DNA from: Neospora caninum Liverpool
Taxonomy: Eukaryota > Apicomplexa > Conoidasida > Eucoccidiorida > Sarcocystidae
Assembly: GCF_000208865.1 (NCBI RefSeq)
Contig: NC_018397.1
Coordinates: forward strand, 372,001 to 436,000
DNA: 64,000 nucleotides
Direction: 5' to 3'
Position numbers and translations under genes: made by a program. Positions 1-10,418 of this stretch are shown piece by piece. Below the pieces are notes generated by a model. The model ran no database searches, was not told the origin of the DNA, and saw only the letters and a program-made list of their open reading frames with translations. Within the stretch, counting starts at the first letter, position 1. Every line of letters begins with the position of its first letter.

Positions 1-191
1 GGGGGTGGGGGGGACTTCCGTGCTTTCCGCTTGAGAACCGAGAAACCCGCTTTCGGGGGGGAACGGCCCCGAACCGGGCTTCCGTTTCTCTGCGCGGGCG
101 AAAGAAAAAACGCCACTGTGCAAGACTTTTTGTCGGCATTGGGGGCTTCTTTTCAAAGCCAGACGCGTTTTCCCCATGCTTTTTTCCTCAG

Positions 192-970
192 CTACCCGCC
201 AACGTCGCTGCGAATCAGCGGAGACGGCAGCCGCCTGGCTGTGGGGACCTACGACAGCATGGTCCACATTTACGCCTTGCCGTCTTTGACAGAAGTCGCA
301 TCTCTCATCGACCCTCACATGGTCATTCCTCACATGTAAGTCTGGCGTCTCTGAGAACCGACAACAGGTTGTGCATTCCTGCCCCTCCACGCGTACGCGG
401 CGGTAGCGCTCCCTCTCAGCGAAGCAAGTGTGCGTCGTCCCGGCGTGACAGAGAGTGTCGGTCGCTCCGTAGCCGCTGGTCGGATGGAAGGGTGCTGTCC
501 CTTCTCGGCGAGATTGGCGAGTGCTGTGGCGTATCCTCTGTGGGCGGTTTCTTTCCCTGTGCTGCGCACGACGCATCCGCGCGTATCGGACCTTGGTGCC
601 CAGCCCGCCCCCCTCTCCGTCTTCCCTTTGTCCTCGTAATCATCTGCCTCGCGGCCTTCTTCCTCGAAAGGCCTTTTTCTGTGGACTCCCTCCTTCCCGA
701 GCTACAGACGAGCTGCCTGGTTTGTTTCTCGGTGCGTTTTGGGCGTTCCTACAACTTCGGCGTCTCGCTTTCTCGATCCCCCGTGGTGTTTTCGAGTTGT
801 CTGTGTCGCGTTCGTCACGCGGGTGTCGCCGGCGCGTCTGCTGTGTTTGTCTTCTCAGCACGTGGCGCAGCACGCACGATAGCATTGCGTACAACGTCTT
901 CAATATGAACCGGACGATTGTGGCCAAAGCTGAGAAGCCTGGCGCTGGAAAGTTGGAAGCGTCTGCGTAG
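192..970 (+). CDS. WD40-repeat-like protein, C-terminal two exons (5' end outside window)
   Basis: Two exons fit: 192-335, after a pyrimidine-rich tract ending in CAG, and 859-970, joined across an intron with GTAAGT donor and TTCTCAG acceptor. The reading phase is kept and a TAG stop follows. The first exon encodes SGDGSRLAVGTYDSMVHIY, the typical end of a WD40 blade (a small-residue turn, then strands ending in a hydrophobic-aromatic pair). The last 38 residues are hydrophilic and Lys-rich. The N-terminal blades lie to the left of the window, so the family within the WD40 class cannot be named. WD40 propellers are protein-interaction scaffolds. What is directly seen is one blade plus a tail; a propeller is inferred. 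Bases 1-191 are probably intron. The 3' neighbour, the repeat protein, is convergent. Confidence 0.6.
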
Positions 971-1024
971 CCAGGACTGTAGAGTGGAGAGAACTGTTTT
1001 TTGTCGCGTTTTTTGTTTGTCCTG

Positions 1025-1124
1025 NNNNNNNNNNNNNNNNNNNNNNNNNNNNNNNNNNNNNNNNNNNNNNNNNNNNNNNNNNNNNNNNNNNNNNNNNNNN
1101 NNNNNNNNNNNNNNNNNNNNNNNN
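1025..1124. other. Assembly gap (100 N)
   Basis: A run of exactly 100 N, the conventional placeholder for a gap of unknown size. It sits 54 bases after the stop codon of the WD40-like gene, so coding sequence is not obviously affected. Confidence 0.98.
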
Positions 1125-2099
1125 GTCAGGTCGCGGCCTGGCAATCGGATCCGCTGCGGGGTTGTGTTTGTTGTCCAAAAAAAAGAGTCCGCGTGGTGGC
1201 CAACCGTCTTTCTCGGAAAGACAGTGCGCGCAGACGCGCGTGCTTTCCCTTCTGCGCGGGGGGGGGAACCGGGACGCAAAAAGGAAGGATGCCTCTCGCG
1301 ACAGTGTCGCAGGTCACCGCTCGAGAGAGCTGGTGACAGACGCCGCGTCTCGGGAAGAAGTGCCTGTATCCGCTTTCTGTCCAGCGGGTGCATGTCGTTT
1401 TTGTATAGACACTTAAGAATAGAGGGTTTCGTTGCTTTCTTTCCCTACACAATCTTGTTGTGGTAGCTTCATAAGCGTCCGCCAGCACAGCCCTTTCTTC
1501 GGCCCAAACAGGGACTCGGAAAGGCAACGCTTTTCTCACTTTGCACGGTTTATCGCCAACGTTTTGACAGGCAGATCTACGACTTTTTCACGACACGAAG
1601 GTAGCCAGAGGAAGGCGGAAGTGTAAGACACACGCTCTGGAGTGGTCTATAGATCGCACAAGATCCCAGACACCCACACTTTCTGGGACTTCACACGCCT
1701 TTAAAACCGCCGTTTCTCTGTCGGCACACGTAGTGGCTTATCCAGTCAAGATGGGAATCTCTACCAGGGCTTGCCAGGGGATACCCGAAGGAAACAGTTA
1801 CAGAGTGTTCCATCACGCTTCCCCCTGGGGATCGCCCATGCTTTTGTTGCCTGCGCTGGGCGCGACGCGAGCGCCTTTCGTTTGCCGTGTTAGCGAAGAC
1901 AGCTGCGAAGAAACTGCCGTGAACTGTGGAAAGCGACGTTTTCGTGGATCTTTTGGGAGCGCATGATTCACGCTCAGAGAGAGAAGGGCGGGGTCTCTCT
2001 CCGCGCGGCAGAAGCGAAAACCGCGTCTAGAGTGCGGAGGCGTATCCTACATGGTAGGACGAGACGCTGAAAACTGCATTTACCTGAATCTGCGTGCGC

Positions 2100-2123
2100 A
2101 TATATATATATATATATATATAT
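2100..2123. repeat. (AT)12 microsatellite
   Basis: Twelve uninterrupted AT dinucleotides in the spacer between convergent genes. Such runs recur in introns and spacers across this window. Confidence 0.95.
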
Positions 2124-3099
2124 GCGTGTTGTGCGCGGCGAGGTATATATCCCGCAACTTCCTTTCCTCTTGGCATGCGGGCAGGAACCTGGGCGATGGC
2201 GTTTGGTTCCTTTAAGGGATGCGTGCACGTCGAGAGTCGTTTATCCCTTTGCCTGTGCCTCCGAAAACGTTTCAGTGGGCCTTGTGCGTGTTTGGACGCG
2301 TGGCCGAGTTCGTTTTGACGCTTCGGTTGTCAGCACGGATCACCGGCGTGGAGAACAACGCGGAAAAAGCTGACGGCCGAAGCCGCCTTTGCGGGACAGA
2401 ACATTGGCAAGTTGCGCTACGATCCTTGAGCTCGGCGACGCAGCGTATACAGCACATCCCTGCGGAAAAGTTTTTCCCACTTTTTGCAGTAGAGCAATTG
2501 TGACACGGAGACAACGCCCCGTGTCTCTCCCTGGAACAGCGTTGCGACTTACACATCCCCAGAAAAAACGAATGCAAACGTTGGAAACCCATCGCCTCGG
2601 CGCCTCGATCTCACACGCAAAAAAACCACGAAGTGGTACTTTGTAAGGCCGTGGTCGGCGACATTGAGCGGGTACGCACTGCTCCTTGTCTCCTGCATGG
2701 GCGCCTTCATATCGAGAGGGCCTCTGAACCTGAACGGTGGAATCCCCTCGCCCCGCAGCCAGTCGATCACCCGAAACGAAAAGGCGTGGTGAACAAACGC
2801 CACCGAAAGTGAAGGCTCCAAATTGACAAGTGCAAGCGCATATCCCGCGCGAGTGCGGCGCGACAGCTGTGAGGGTCTCTGCATTGGACAAACTCCCATG
2901 TGAGTTCATGGCCACAGAATCGCCTGCGCTGCGGCTTCTGCCTGCTAGGTGCTCTTTGCTCTCGACGCGGCGCCAGCGCAGCGCGTTTGTCTTGGGTCTT
3001 TCGCCCAGCTAGCTTTCCTCCGCCTCGATAGTCTCTCCTCTCGGTCTCATGCGAACCCTGCCGTCGTCGAGGAACACCTGAAATAATGGACTCAGCACG

Positions 3100-6000
3100 T
3101 TAAAGCCACCATAACGGGTTAAAACCGTCCTCGCCTTCCGTCGGCTCCTCACGCGAGCTATCCTCCGAAGCTCCATCCTCGGGAGAGGCGTCTTCCGCCT
3201 CGGGGGTCTCATCGAGAGAAGCAGAAGCCAACGCCTGAGGGACCGGGATCTGATCGTCTTCGCCGGACTCGCCAAGGGTCTGCTGAACCTCCTCAAGTGT
3301 GGGGTAAGACAGCTTCTCCTGGTCAGGGTCCGCCTCCTCTCCTGGCGCTACTTCTGTAGCCTTCAATCTCCGCACCTCGGTGACCGGGGCAACCTCGTCT
3401 TGTGGGACTGGGGTCGGCTCGTCTTGTGGGACTGGGGTCGGCTCCTCTGGCGGGGAGTTCCCACCCTGGGGGGTCTCATCGAAAGGAGGCAAAACCAACG
3501 CCTGAGGGACCGGGATCTGATCGTCTTCGCCGGACTCGCCAAGGGTCTGCTGAACCTCATCAAGTGTGGGGTAAGACAGCTTCTCCTGGTCAGGGTCCGC
3601 CTCCTCTCCTGGCGCTACTTCTGTAGCCTTCAATCTCCGCACCTCGGTGACCGGGGCAACCTCGTCTTGTGGGACTGGGGTTGGCTCCTCTGGCTGGGAG
3701 TTCTCACCCTGGGGGGTCTCATCGAAAGGAGGCAAAACCAACGCCTGAGGGACCGGGATCTGATCGTCTTCGCCGGACTCGCCAAGGGTCTGCTGAACCT
3801 CATCAAGTGTGGGGTAAGACAGCTTCTCCTGGTCAGGGTCCGCCTCCTCTCCTGGCGCTACTTCTGTAGCCTTCAATCTCCGCACCTCGGTGACCGGGGC
3901 AACCTCGTCTTGTGGGACTGGGGTCGGCTCGTCTTGTGGGACTGGGGTCGGCTCCTCTGGCGGGGAGTTCTCACCCTGGGGGGTCTCATCGAAAGGAGGC
4001 AAAACCAACGCCTGAGGGACCGGGATCTGATCGTCTTCGCCGGACTCGCCAAGGGTCTGCTGAACCTCATCAAGTGTGGGGTAAGACAGCTTCTCCTGGT
4101 CAGGGTCCGCCTCCTCTCCTGGCGCTACTTCTGTAGCCTTCAATCTCCGCACCTCGGTGACCGGGGCAACCTCGTCTTGTGGGACTGGGGTCGGCTCCTC
4201 TGGCGGGGAGTTCTCACCCTGGGGGGTCTCATCGAAAGGAGGCAAAACCAACGCCTGAGGGACCGGGATCTGATCGTCTTCGCCGGACTCGCCAAGGGTC
4301 TGCTGAACCTCATCAAGTGTGGGGTAAGACAGCTTCTCCTGGTCAGGGTCCGCCTCCTCTCCTGGCGCTACTTCTGTAGCCTTCAATGTCCCCACCTCGG
4401 TGACCGGGGCAACCTCGTCTTGTGGGACTGGGGTCGGCTCGTCTTGTGGGACTGGGGTCGGCTCCTCTGGCGGGGAGTTCCCACCCTGGGGGGTCTCATC
4501 GAAAGGAGGCAAAACCAACGCCTGAGGGACCGGGATCTGATCGTCTTCGCCGGACTCGCCAAGGGTCTGCTGAACCTCATCAAGTGTGGGGTAAGACAGC
4601 TTCTCCTGGTCAGGGTCCGCCTCCTCTCCTGGCGCTACTTCTGTAGCCTTCAATGTCCCCACCTCGGTGACCGGGGCAACCTCGTCTTGTGGGACTGGGG
4701 TCGGCTCGTCTTGTGGGACTGGGGTCGGCTCGTCTTGTGGGACTGGGGTCGGCTCCTCTGGCGGGGAGTTCCCACCCTGGGGGGTCTCATCGAAAGGAGG
4801 CAAAACCAACGCCTGAGGGACCGGGATCTGATCGTCTTCGCCGGACTCGCCAAGGGTCTGCTGAACCTCATCAAGTGTGGGGTAAGACAGCTTCTCCTGG
4901 TCAGGGTCCGCCTCCTCTCCTGGAGCTACTTCTGTAGCCTTCAATGTCCCCACCTCGGTGACCGGGGCAACCTCGTCTTGTGGGACTGGGGTCGGCTCGT
5001 CTTGTGGGACTGGGGTCGGCTCCTCTGGCTGGGAGTTCTCACCCTGGGGGGTCTCATCGAAAGGAGGCAAAACCAACGCCTGAGGGACCGGGATCTGATC
5101 GTCTTCGCCGGACTCGCCAAGGGTCTGCTGAACCTCCTCAAGTGTGGGGTAAGACAGCTTCTCCTGGTCAGGGTTCGCCTCCTCTCCTGGCGCTACTTCT
5201 GTAGCCTTCAATCTCCGCACCTCGGTGACCGGGGCAACCTCGTCTTGTGGGACTGGGGTCGGCTCGTCTTGTGGGACTGGGGTCGGCTCCTCTGGCGGGG
5301 AGTTCTCACCCTGGGGGGTCTCATCGAAAGGAGGCAAAACCAACGCCTGAGGGACCGGGATCTGATCGTCTTCGCCGGACTCGCCAAGGGTCTGCTGAAC
5401 CTCCTCAAGTGTGGGGTAAGACAGCTTCTCCTGGTCAGGGTTCGCCTCCTCTCCTGGCGCTACTTCTGTAGCCTTCAATCTCCGCACCTCGGTGACCGGG
5501 GCAACCTCGTCTTGTGGGACTGGGGTCGGCTCGTCTTGTGGGACTGGGGTCGGCTCCTCTGGCGGGGAGTTCCCACCCTGGGGGGTCTCATCGAAAGGAG
5601 GCAAAACCAACGCCTGAGGGACCGGGATCTGATCGTCTTCGCCGGACTCGCCAAGGGTCTGCTGAACCTCCTCAAGTGTGGGGTAAGACAGCTTCTCCTG
5701 GTCAGGGTCCGCCTCCTCTCCTGGCGCTACTTCTGTAGCCTTCAATCTCCGCACCTCGGTGACCGGGGCAACCTCGTCTTGTGGGACTGGGGTCGGCTCG
5801 TTTTGTGGGACTGGGGTCGGCTCCTCTGGCGGGGAGTTCTCACCCTGGGGGGTCTCATCGAAAGGAGGCAAAACCAACGCCTGAGGGACCGGGATCTGAT
5901 CGTCTTCGCCGGACTCGCCAAGGGTCTGCTGAACCTCATCAAGTGTGGGGTAAGACAGCTTCTCCTGGTCAGGGTCCGCCTCCTCTCCTGGCGCTACTTC

Positions 6001-6573
6001 TGTAGCCTTCAATCTCCGCACCTCGGTGACCGGGGCAACCTCGTCTTGTGGGACTGGGGTCGGCTCGTCTTGTGGGACTGGGGTCGGCTCCTCTGGCGGG
6101 GAGTTCTCACCCTGGGGGGTCTCATCACCTTCGCGCAAAAGCTGTGAGGCTAGATCGTATGGGGAGGAGGAACCTGTGGCGAGCTTGGTGAAGAGATCGT
6201 TGAGGGTTTGTAGCGCAAGGTCTTCGTCAATTGGAGACGCGTCCTCCTGGGAACTGTCTGAGGAAATCTCATCTACGTTCTGTTCGCTGCCTTGCTGGCC
6301 GGTTTTCCCTCTTTCTTTTGTTGTGGTGTCTGAGCCTCGGAAAGAAAAGTTTGCGGGCGCTGTTCCGGAAGCTTGGAGAGGTGCGTCGACCTCCGGTCCG
6401 TTCACAGGTCCGTCTCCTTCGGAGTGTGATTCCGGCGTAACAGTTGGGTCCGTGCGCAACAGGACATCAAATGTGTCCTCGTACGGCGCGGGGTCTGAAG
6501 AGTTGAGACCAGTTGAGTAAAACGGGAGGGCGGAAAAGATCGCCGCGCCGACGAGAAAGGCTCGGTGCGCCAT
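3100..6573 (-). CDS. Secreted acidic tandem-repeat protein with repeated RRLKA motifs
   Basis: One uninterrupted minus-strand frame of 1157 codons. Residues 1-22 look like a signal peptide (MAHR, then a hydrophobic run ending near STG). Residues 23-149 are acidic and Ser/Thr-rich. Residues 150-1120 are eleven tandem units of mostly 89 residues, with PTPVPQDE, RRLKATE, LSYPTL and DDQIPVPQAL as landmarks. A 37-residue acidic tail ends in PLWWL. No transmembrane segment is seen after the signal. Eight units carry RRLKA, matching the RRLxx (TEXEL) motif that the Golgi aspartyl protease ASP5 cleaves in Toxoplasma dense-granule proteins; three carry GTLKA. I infer a secreted, possibly ASP5-processed dense-granule-like protein, but do not recognise a named member. 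The start was chosen because it directly precedes the signal peptide. The C-terminus may be altered by a frame slip near 3105-3125. The repeats have no stops in other frames, which creates long false antisense frames. Confidence 0.75.
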   Translation of the reverse strand: MAHRAFLVGAAIFSALPFYSTGLNSSDPAPYEDTFDVLLRTDPTVTPESHSEGDGPVNGPEVDAPLQASGTAPANFSFRGSDTTTKERGKTGQQGSEQNVDEISSDSSQEDASPIDEDLALQTLNDLFTKLATGSSSPYDLASQLLREGDETPQGENSPPEEPTPVPQDEPTPVPQDEVAPVTEVRRLKATEVAPGEEADPDQEKLSYPTLDEVQQTLGESGEDDQIPVPQALVLPPFDETPQGENSPPEEPTPVPQNEPTPVPQDEVAPVTEVRRLKATEVAPGEEADPDQEKLSYPTLEEVQQTLGESGEDDQIPVPQALVLPPFDETPQGGNSPPEEPTPVPQDEPTPVPQDEVAPVTEVRRLKATEVAPGEEANPDQEKLSYPTLEEVQQTLGESGEDDQIPVPQALVLPPFDETPQGENSPPEEPTPVPQDEPTPVPQDEVAPVTEVRRLKATEVAPGEEANPDQEKLSYPTLEEVQQTLGESGEDDQIPVPQALVLPPFDETPQGENSQPEEPTPVPQDEPTPVPQDEVAPVTEVGTLKATEVAPGEEADPDQEKLSYPTLDEVQQTLGESGEDDQIPVPQALVLPPFDETPQGGNSPPEEPTPVPQDEPTPVPQDEPTPVPQDEVAPVTEVGTLKATEVAPGEEADPDQEKLSYPTLDEVQQTLGESGEDDQIPVPQALVLPPFDETPQGGNSPPEEPTPVPQDEPTPVPQDEVAPVTEVGTLKATEVAPGEEADPDQEKLSYPTLDEVQQTLGESGEDDQIPVPQALVLPPFDETPQGENSPPEEPTPVPQDEVAPVTEVRRLKATEVAPGEEADPDQEKLSYPTLDEVQQTLGESGEDDQIPVPQALVLPPFDETPQGENSPPEEPTPVPQDEPTPVPQDEVAPVTEVRRLKATEVAPGEEADPDQEKLSYPTLDEVQQTLGESGEDDQIPVPQALVLPPFDETPQGENSQPEEPTPVPQDEVAPVTEVRRLKATEVAPGEEADPDQEKLSYPTLDEVQQTLGESGEDDQIPVPQALVLPPFDETPQGGNSPPEEPTPVPQDEPTPVPQDEVAPVTEVRRLKATEVAPGEEADPDQEKLSYPTLEEVQQTLGESGEDDQIPVPQALASASLDETPEAEDASPEDGASEDSSREEPTEGEDGFNPLWWL
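3214..6126 (-). repeat. Coding tandem array, 11 units of 267 bp (with 243 and 291 bp variants)
   Basis: Eight units are 89 codons. Two (units 8 and 10) are 81 codons because they have one EPTPVPQD block instead of two. Unit 6 has three blocks and is 97 codons. Units differ by only a few substitutions: E/G after PQG, P/Q in NSP, D/N in EEA, D/E in TLDEV, RR/GT before LKATE. Such near-identity points to recent unequal crossing-over or gene conversion. The copy number in an assembly should be treated with caution. Confidence 0.95.
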
Positions 6574-7053
6574 CGTTCGTGTCCAGGGACAGAGGGGATA
6601 GAAGGGACAGTCCCCGTCGGTGTGTCTTACGTCGGGTCACCTCTGTCCTGTTCACTTGGCTCGAACAGAACGAAAAGGCAAGGGTTCAGAAACAATGTAT
6701 GTGAGAAAATCGATTAAAAACAAAGGGCCCTGAAAGAAAAAGTAATAACCAACTTGCAGTCCCTTTCTCTCCGCAACGATGCAGCCGGGTCGGTCGCCGG
6801 CGTCGGGACCGCCCCCCGTCCCGCTTCCGGCTAGCTGACTCGTCGCGTCTTGTGGAGCGACAGGGGACATCCGCGGGTGCTTGTCCTGCGGTCTTTACTG
6901 TGCCTCCGGCGTTTGTGTGCCGTTCCCGCCAGTGTGTTTTCCTACCACTCCACACAACTAGGCAAGGGCAGCCTCCATAGTTCGGGACAAAGCTGTTTCC
7001 TGTCCACGGAAAACTTATCGCCGAGAGCGCAAGCTCAGCGGACTAGACCGCGG

Positions 7054-7087
7054 CTGCCATCGCCCGTGAAGTACCGGGCGATGGCAG
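7054..7087. repeat. Perfect inverted repeat (13-bp arms, 8-base loop)
   Basis: Arm CTGCCATCGCCCG at 7054-7066 and its exact reverse complement at 7075-7087 flank TGAAGTAC. It lies about 480-515 bases upstream of the start codon of the repeat-protein gene, in its promoter or 5' UTR. Confidence 0.9.
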
Positions 7088-10000
7088 TTTGCAGGTCGCC
7101 TGGGGTCATCCCGCGCCCCAGAGTCCCCTCGGCTTCACACTTCGTCCCAAAAGAGTCTTTCGTTAGTCCTCGAGCCCCAATGTGTTACGCTTCATCTGAA
7201 CAAAGGTGAGAACTGAGAGCTCACAGACGCGCCGCGAGCGTCGACTGATCCCGTGACATGTGAGGCGGGGCGAGTTGGAACTAACGGTTGGACGCCGGAG
7301 GGGTCTCTCAGGGGAGGGACGCGAAACTTGTCCCTTTGGTACAGGATCGAGGTGTCCTGCGAACAGTCGTTCCACAAGTTCGTTGCCTTAGGCAGAGACA
7401 AGTCCAAGAGAGCTTGTGAAACGAAGGCTTGTGACTGGTACGTCACTCCGATTCTGGAAAAATCTCACGATCGCATCGCCAATGGCCCCCATCGCGAATG
7501 CAGCAAGTCCTGGACGGCTTGCCAGACTTGATGTCGCTTACCTCCGGGAACGCCTCCAGCAAAATCGTGATGTGGATCTCTTCTGCGTATCATGGGGTGT
7601 TGCTCAATGGAGACATTTAGACGTATGCTTTGACACCGCAAGACAACCCCAAGCAACAAGCTTCGATATTTCTCCTGCACGCGTCTCTGCTTTTTTTTCG
7701 ATGCGCACAGAGTCTGTGTGCATTGCTGTGAGGTTCCGAGCCTTCAGTCTTCCTCGCTTCGAGGTGGCTGTATGATCTCGTTCACCGGTGTTCACGCACG
7801 TGTGCGGTTCGCTGGAGGGTAGCGTGTGTCTTCTAAGAACACACACCCAGAGAGTTTGGCTTACTTATCCTGACCCACATCTCGAGAATGTTACCCGTTG
7901 TGCTTCAGCTGGTTTGGACGGTCACAAAAGGGCGAGAGTTCCGACTCTCTGTATTGCACGAGGCGAACCACAGTACACAATAGCCGGTTCACGTGCGCGA
8001 CACCGTTTGGTGCAGTTAATTGCCCTTAACTCGGGTACGAATCGGGTTTCGGGAGACGTCAACGTTTCACAGCCACAGACTGAGACTTCCCTATCGACAC
8101 GAGCCTCTGGCACCCACGTAAAAGAAGCTTGGCAATTCCCTGCGTGGTTCATCCGACACATGTGGCGCTGCTCCCGTTTCACACGGAACAGCGGATCGGC
8201 AGCCTGTCACGACTCGGGCTCTCGAAAGAACTTCTGGTGTTTCATAGTTTTTGTCATTCCGCTTTAATCACGCAACCCTTCTATGATTCTGGAGTGGCGC
8301 CGCCTTAACAAGTCGGTTCAGGCTGTTTTTTGACAGACTTTGAAGGGAAACTTTGTTCTCGCACGAGCTCCGCAGGCCATGTGACCTGCGTACCACGAAG
8401 AGCGTCCACCGAAACAGTACATGCCCTAGTTCTTGATCCCCTTGGACGGCTCATGTCCCTTTGTTTGCTCCATCATTTCTACGCGGGTGTCCGTATTCCT
8501 GGAGCATGTTTCTTTCGAGGAAGCCCCAACCCTTCGACGACGAACATAGTATGTCGTCGATTCCGCGCTGCTTTCTCGTGGGAGAAGCACGAATGCGCTC
8601 ACCAAGAGGGCAGTCAGCATCCCGACTACCAGATTTCAGAATTTTGAGTTTCTCAGGCTTCCGTTGAAGCTGCGGCTACTGCTGCGAGAGGAAGAAAGCA
8701 GGAATAGCAGCAGGCCGGACGACGGGAAGGGTGCCTCAAGGCTGCAAGCACAGAATAGCTTACGTGATTTTTATCGAGAAAAAGCCTTGCAGCGTTTGAC
8801 TGTCCATGGACGAGCACGTTTACGCCAGTACCATTTTTGTCACGTTCATTTACTGGTCCAGGTCGTGTGCAATTTAGCCAACGAGCCACTCCGCGGAAGC
8901 GCAGACGGCGCAGACATCATTGCGGGGACTGCTTCTTGTGTCTGAGGGATCGAGAACATATTTGTGTCACATTTCACACTATTCACAGATACGTGGGGAA
9001 AACGCGAACCAGCTCTTGTAGGCTTGAGATTGGCTACATCGTTCGAGAGAACATACACGCAACGAAGAGAGGATCTTACTTGACTTGCGGAGTCTCATTT
9101 TCTTGTGGACACAGCCAGGACACAGGACGATCTCTCTCGCATCTGCAAACGAACAGCTGCGGGCCGAACCCAACATTCCCCAAAAGGATTTCTTTGTACC
9201 GCCTGACTGCAAAAAAGAGCCACTCGAATCGACAGCTACAGTTGGACGACCCTCTCAATCCTAACTTCTTTGGTTCCTTTTTCGATTAATCGCCTGTGCG
9301 GCCGGGACACGTCGTTGAACGAAACAGTGTGGAACCGTGTACCATGGCCACCCAACGGTTAGTGGTTTCGTGCTTGCATAGCCGCTTGATGCGGCCACGA
9401 AGCATGACAAAAAATGAGGTGGATTACTTACTCCTCTTCAAACATACGGTGCCTAGTTGGAGTGCGTTAGGAGCTTCCTCATCGCTGATGACCAAGGTAG
9501 GTAGGGAGCATAGACGACAGCCACGCCGCAGGTGGAGGAATAGCGCGTGGGTCGCCGAGTTGTGCAGCATATTTGTGGACTGTGGCATGTTTTTGCAGCA
9601 GGGTAAACCTCCCAAGTAGCGCCTCTGCTCGCGCTGGAGCACTCGCAAATGCGTGCCGGAAATCCTCTTCGATTGTATACACAGCACTTTGTATCTAACG
9701 CGTGTACGGCGGGATAACTCCGTGCTCGTCACGTTTCGAATTTCCCCCACTCTTTGCACCAAAGAGGGAATAAGCTTGTGAGGGAAAACCCGAGTGTCTC
9801 TGTTGGTCTTCTCGACGGCACGAAAAAAGAGGCTCGGACGCAGAAGCGTGGTTCCTGTTTTGCAACGGATGCCGGTGTGTGCCTCCGCAGGACTACACAG
9901 TTTGCCATCTGGTTTCCTTTCGCAGTTTTGCTACGGATTCTGCACGGCTGCATGTGACTCTTCCCAAATGCTCGAGGGACAGGCCAGGGCGGCAGCGCCT

Positions 10001-10154
10001 CCCTTCTCGAGAGGCCCAGCCGACTGGGACACTGCAGTCTGCTAAACATAGATCTCCCTGCTGAAAACGGGTTTCTTTTGAAAGCACGAGACAGATCAGG
10101 CGGAGCTAAGAGCCCAGCCAAACGCGGAAAAGAGCACCTGAGTCACAAGCCTCA

Positions 10155-10170
10155 GGTTTAGGGTTTAGGG
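10155..10170 (+). repeat. Interstitial telomere-like repeat (GG + 2 x TTTAGGG)
   Basis: Two tandem TTTAGGG units preceded by GG, matching the apicomplexan/plant-type telomere repeat, 250 bases beyond the TAF7 stop codon. Two copies could arise by chance or from repair of a break. Confidence 0.8.
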
Positions 10171-10418
10171 AATCAACGGACGTGTCCCTGGTTGACTCAT
10201 CTGCATGTGGCTAGGTCTCCCGTCGGGTTCGAAGCATGGCTTCATCTACCGTAACGGTGTTTGGCGCGCTGCGTGGCCATACACGGACACGAAGGCCACC
10301 GATCACGAGTTCCCTTGCCTTCCTGTCGCGAACTCTTCTCCGTGCTTCCCCCTTCTTTCTTCAGAAAAGCTTCCGCTCCACGGTCTGGGGTCTGTCTCGT
10401 CGCGACCTCGGCCAACAG

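Larger units (their letters stand above)
971..3099. other. Spacer between convergent genes, with assembly gap
   Basis: This spacer lies between the stop of the WD40-like gene and the stop of the repeat-protein gene, so it should hold both 3' UTRs. It includes the N gap at 1025-1124 and an (AT)12 run. Open frames here are short and lack splice-consistent extensions. An alternative C-terminal exon or frame for the repeat protein at about 3010-3077 (minus strand) is discussed in the findings. Confidence 0.6.
6574..10418. other. Spacer: 5' region of repeat-protein gene and 3' region of TAF7
   Basis: No frame here has splice-consistent coding character. The left part, just right of 6573, should contain the promoter and 5' UTR of the repeat-protein gene. 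The right part, just left of 10419, should contain the TAF7 3' UTR. Notable contents are a perfect 13-bp hairpin at 7054-7087, an imperfect inverted repeat around 8535-8560 (CGACGA...TCGTCG), and a telomere-like TTTAGGG pair at 10157-10170. Confidence 0.55.

Noticed and set aside
3214..6126. Regularly spaced repeats considered as a CRISPR-like array
   Set aside because: The units are contiguous coding repeats of 243-291 bases without unique spacers, in a eukaryotic genome.
3400..6147. Plus-strand open frame of 915 codons antisense to the repeat protein
   Set aside because: The 267-base repeats lack stops in this frame, so it stays open by repetition. It has no signal peptide and a Trp/Leu/Arg-rich composition. 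The minus-strand frame has a start, a signal peptide and acidic repeats.
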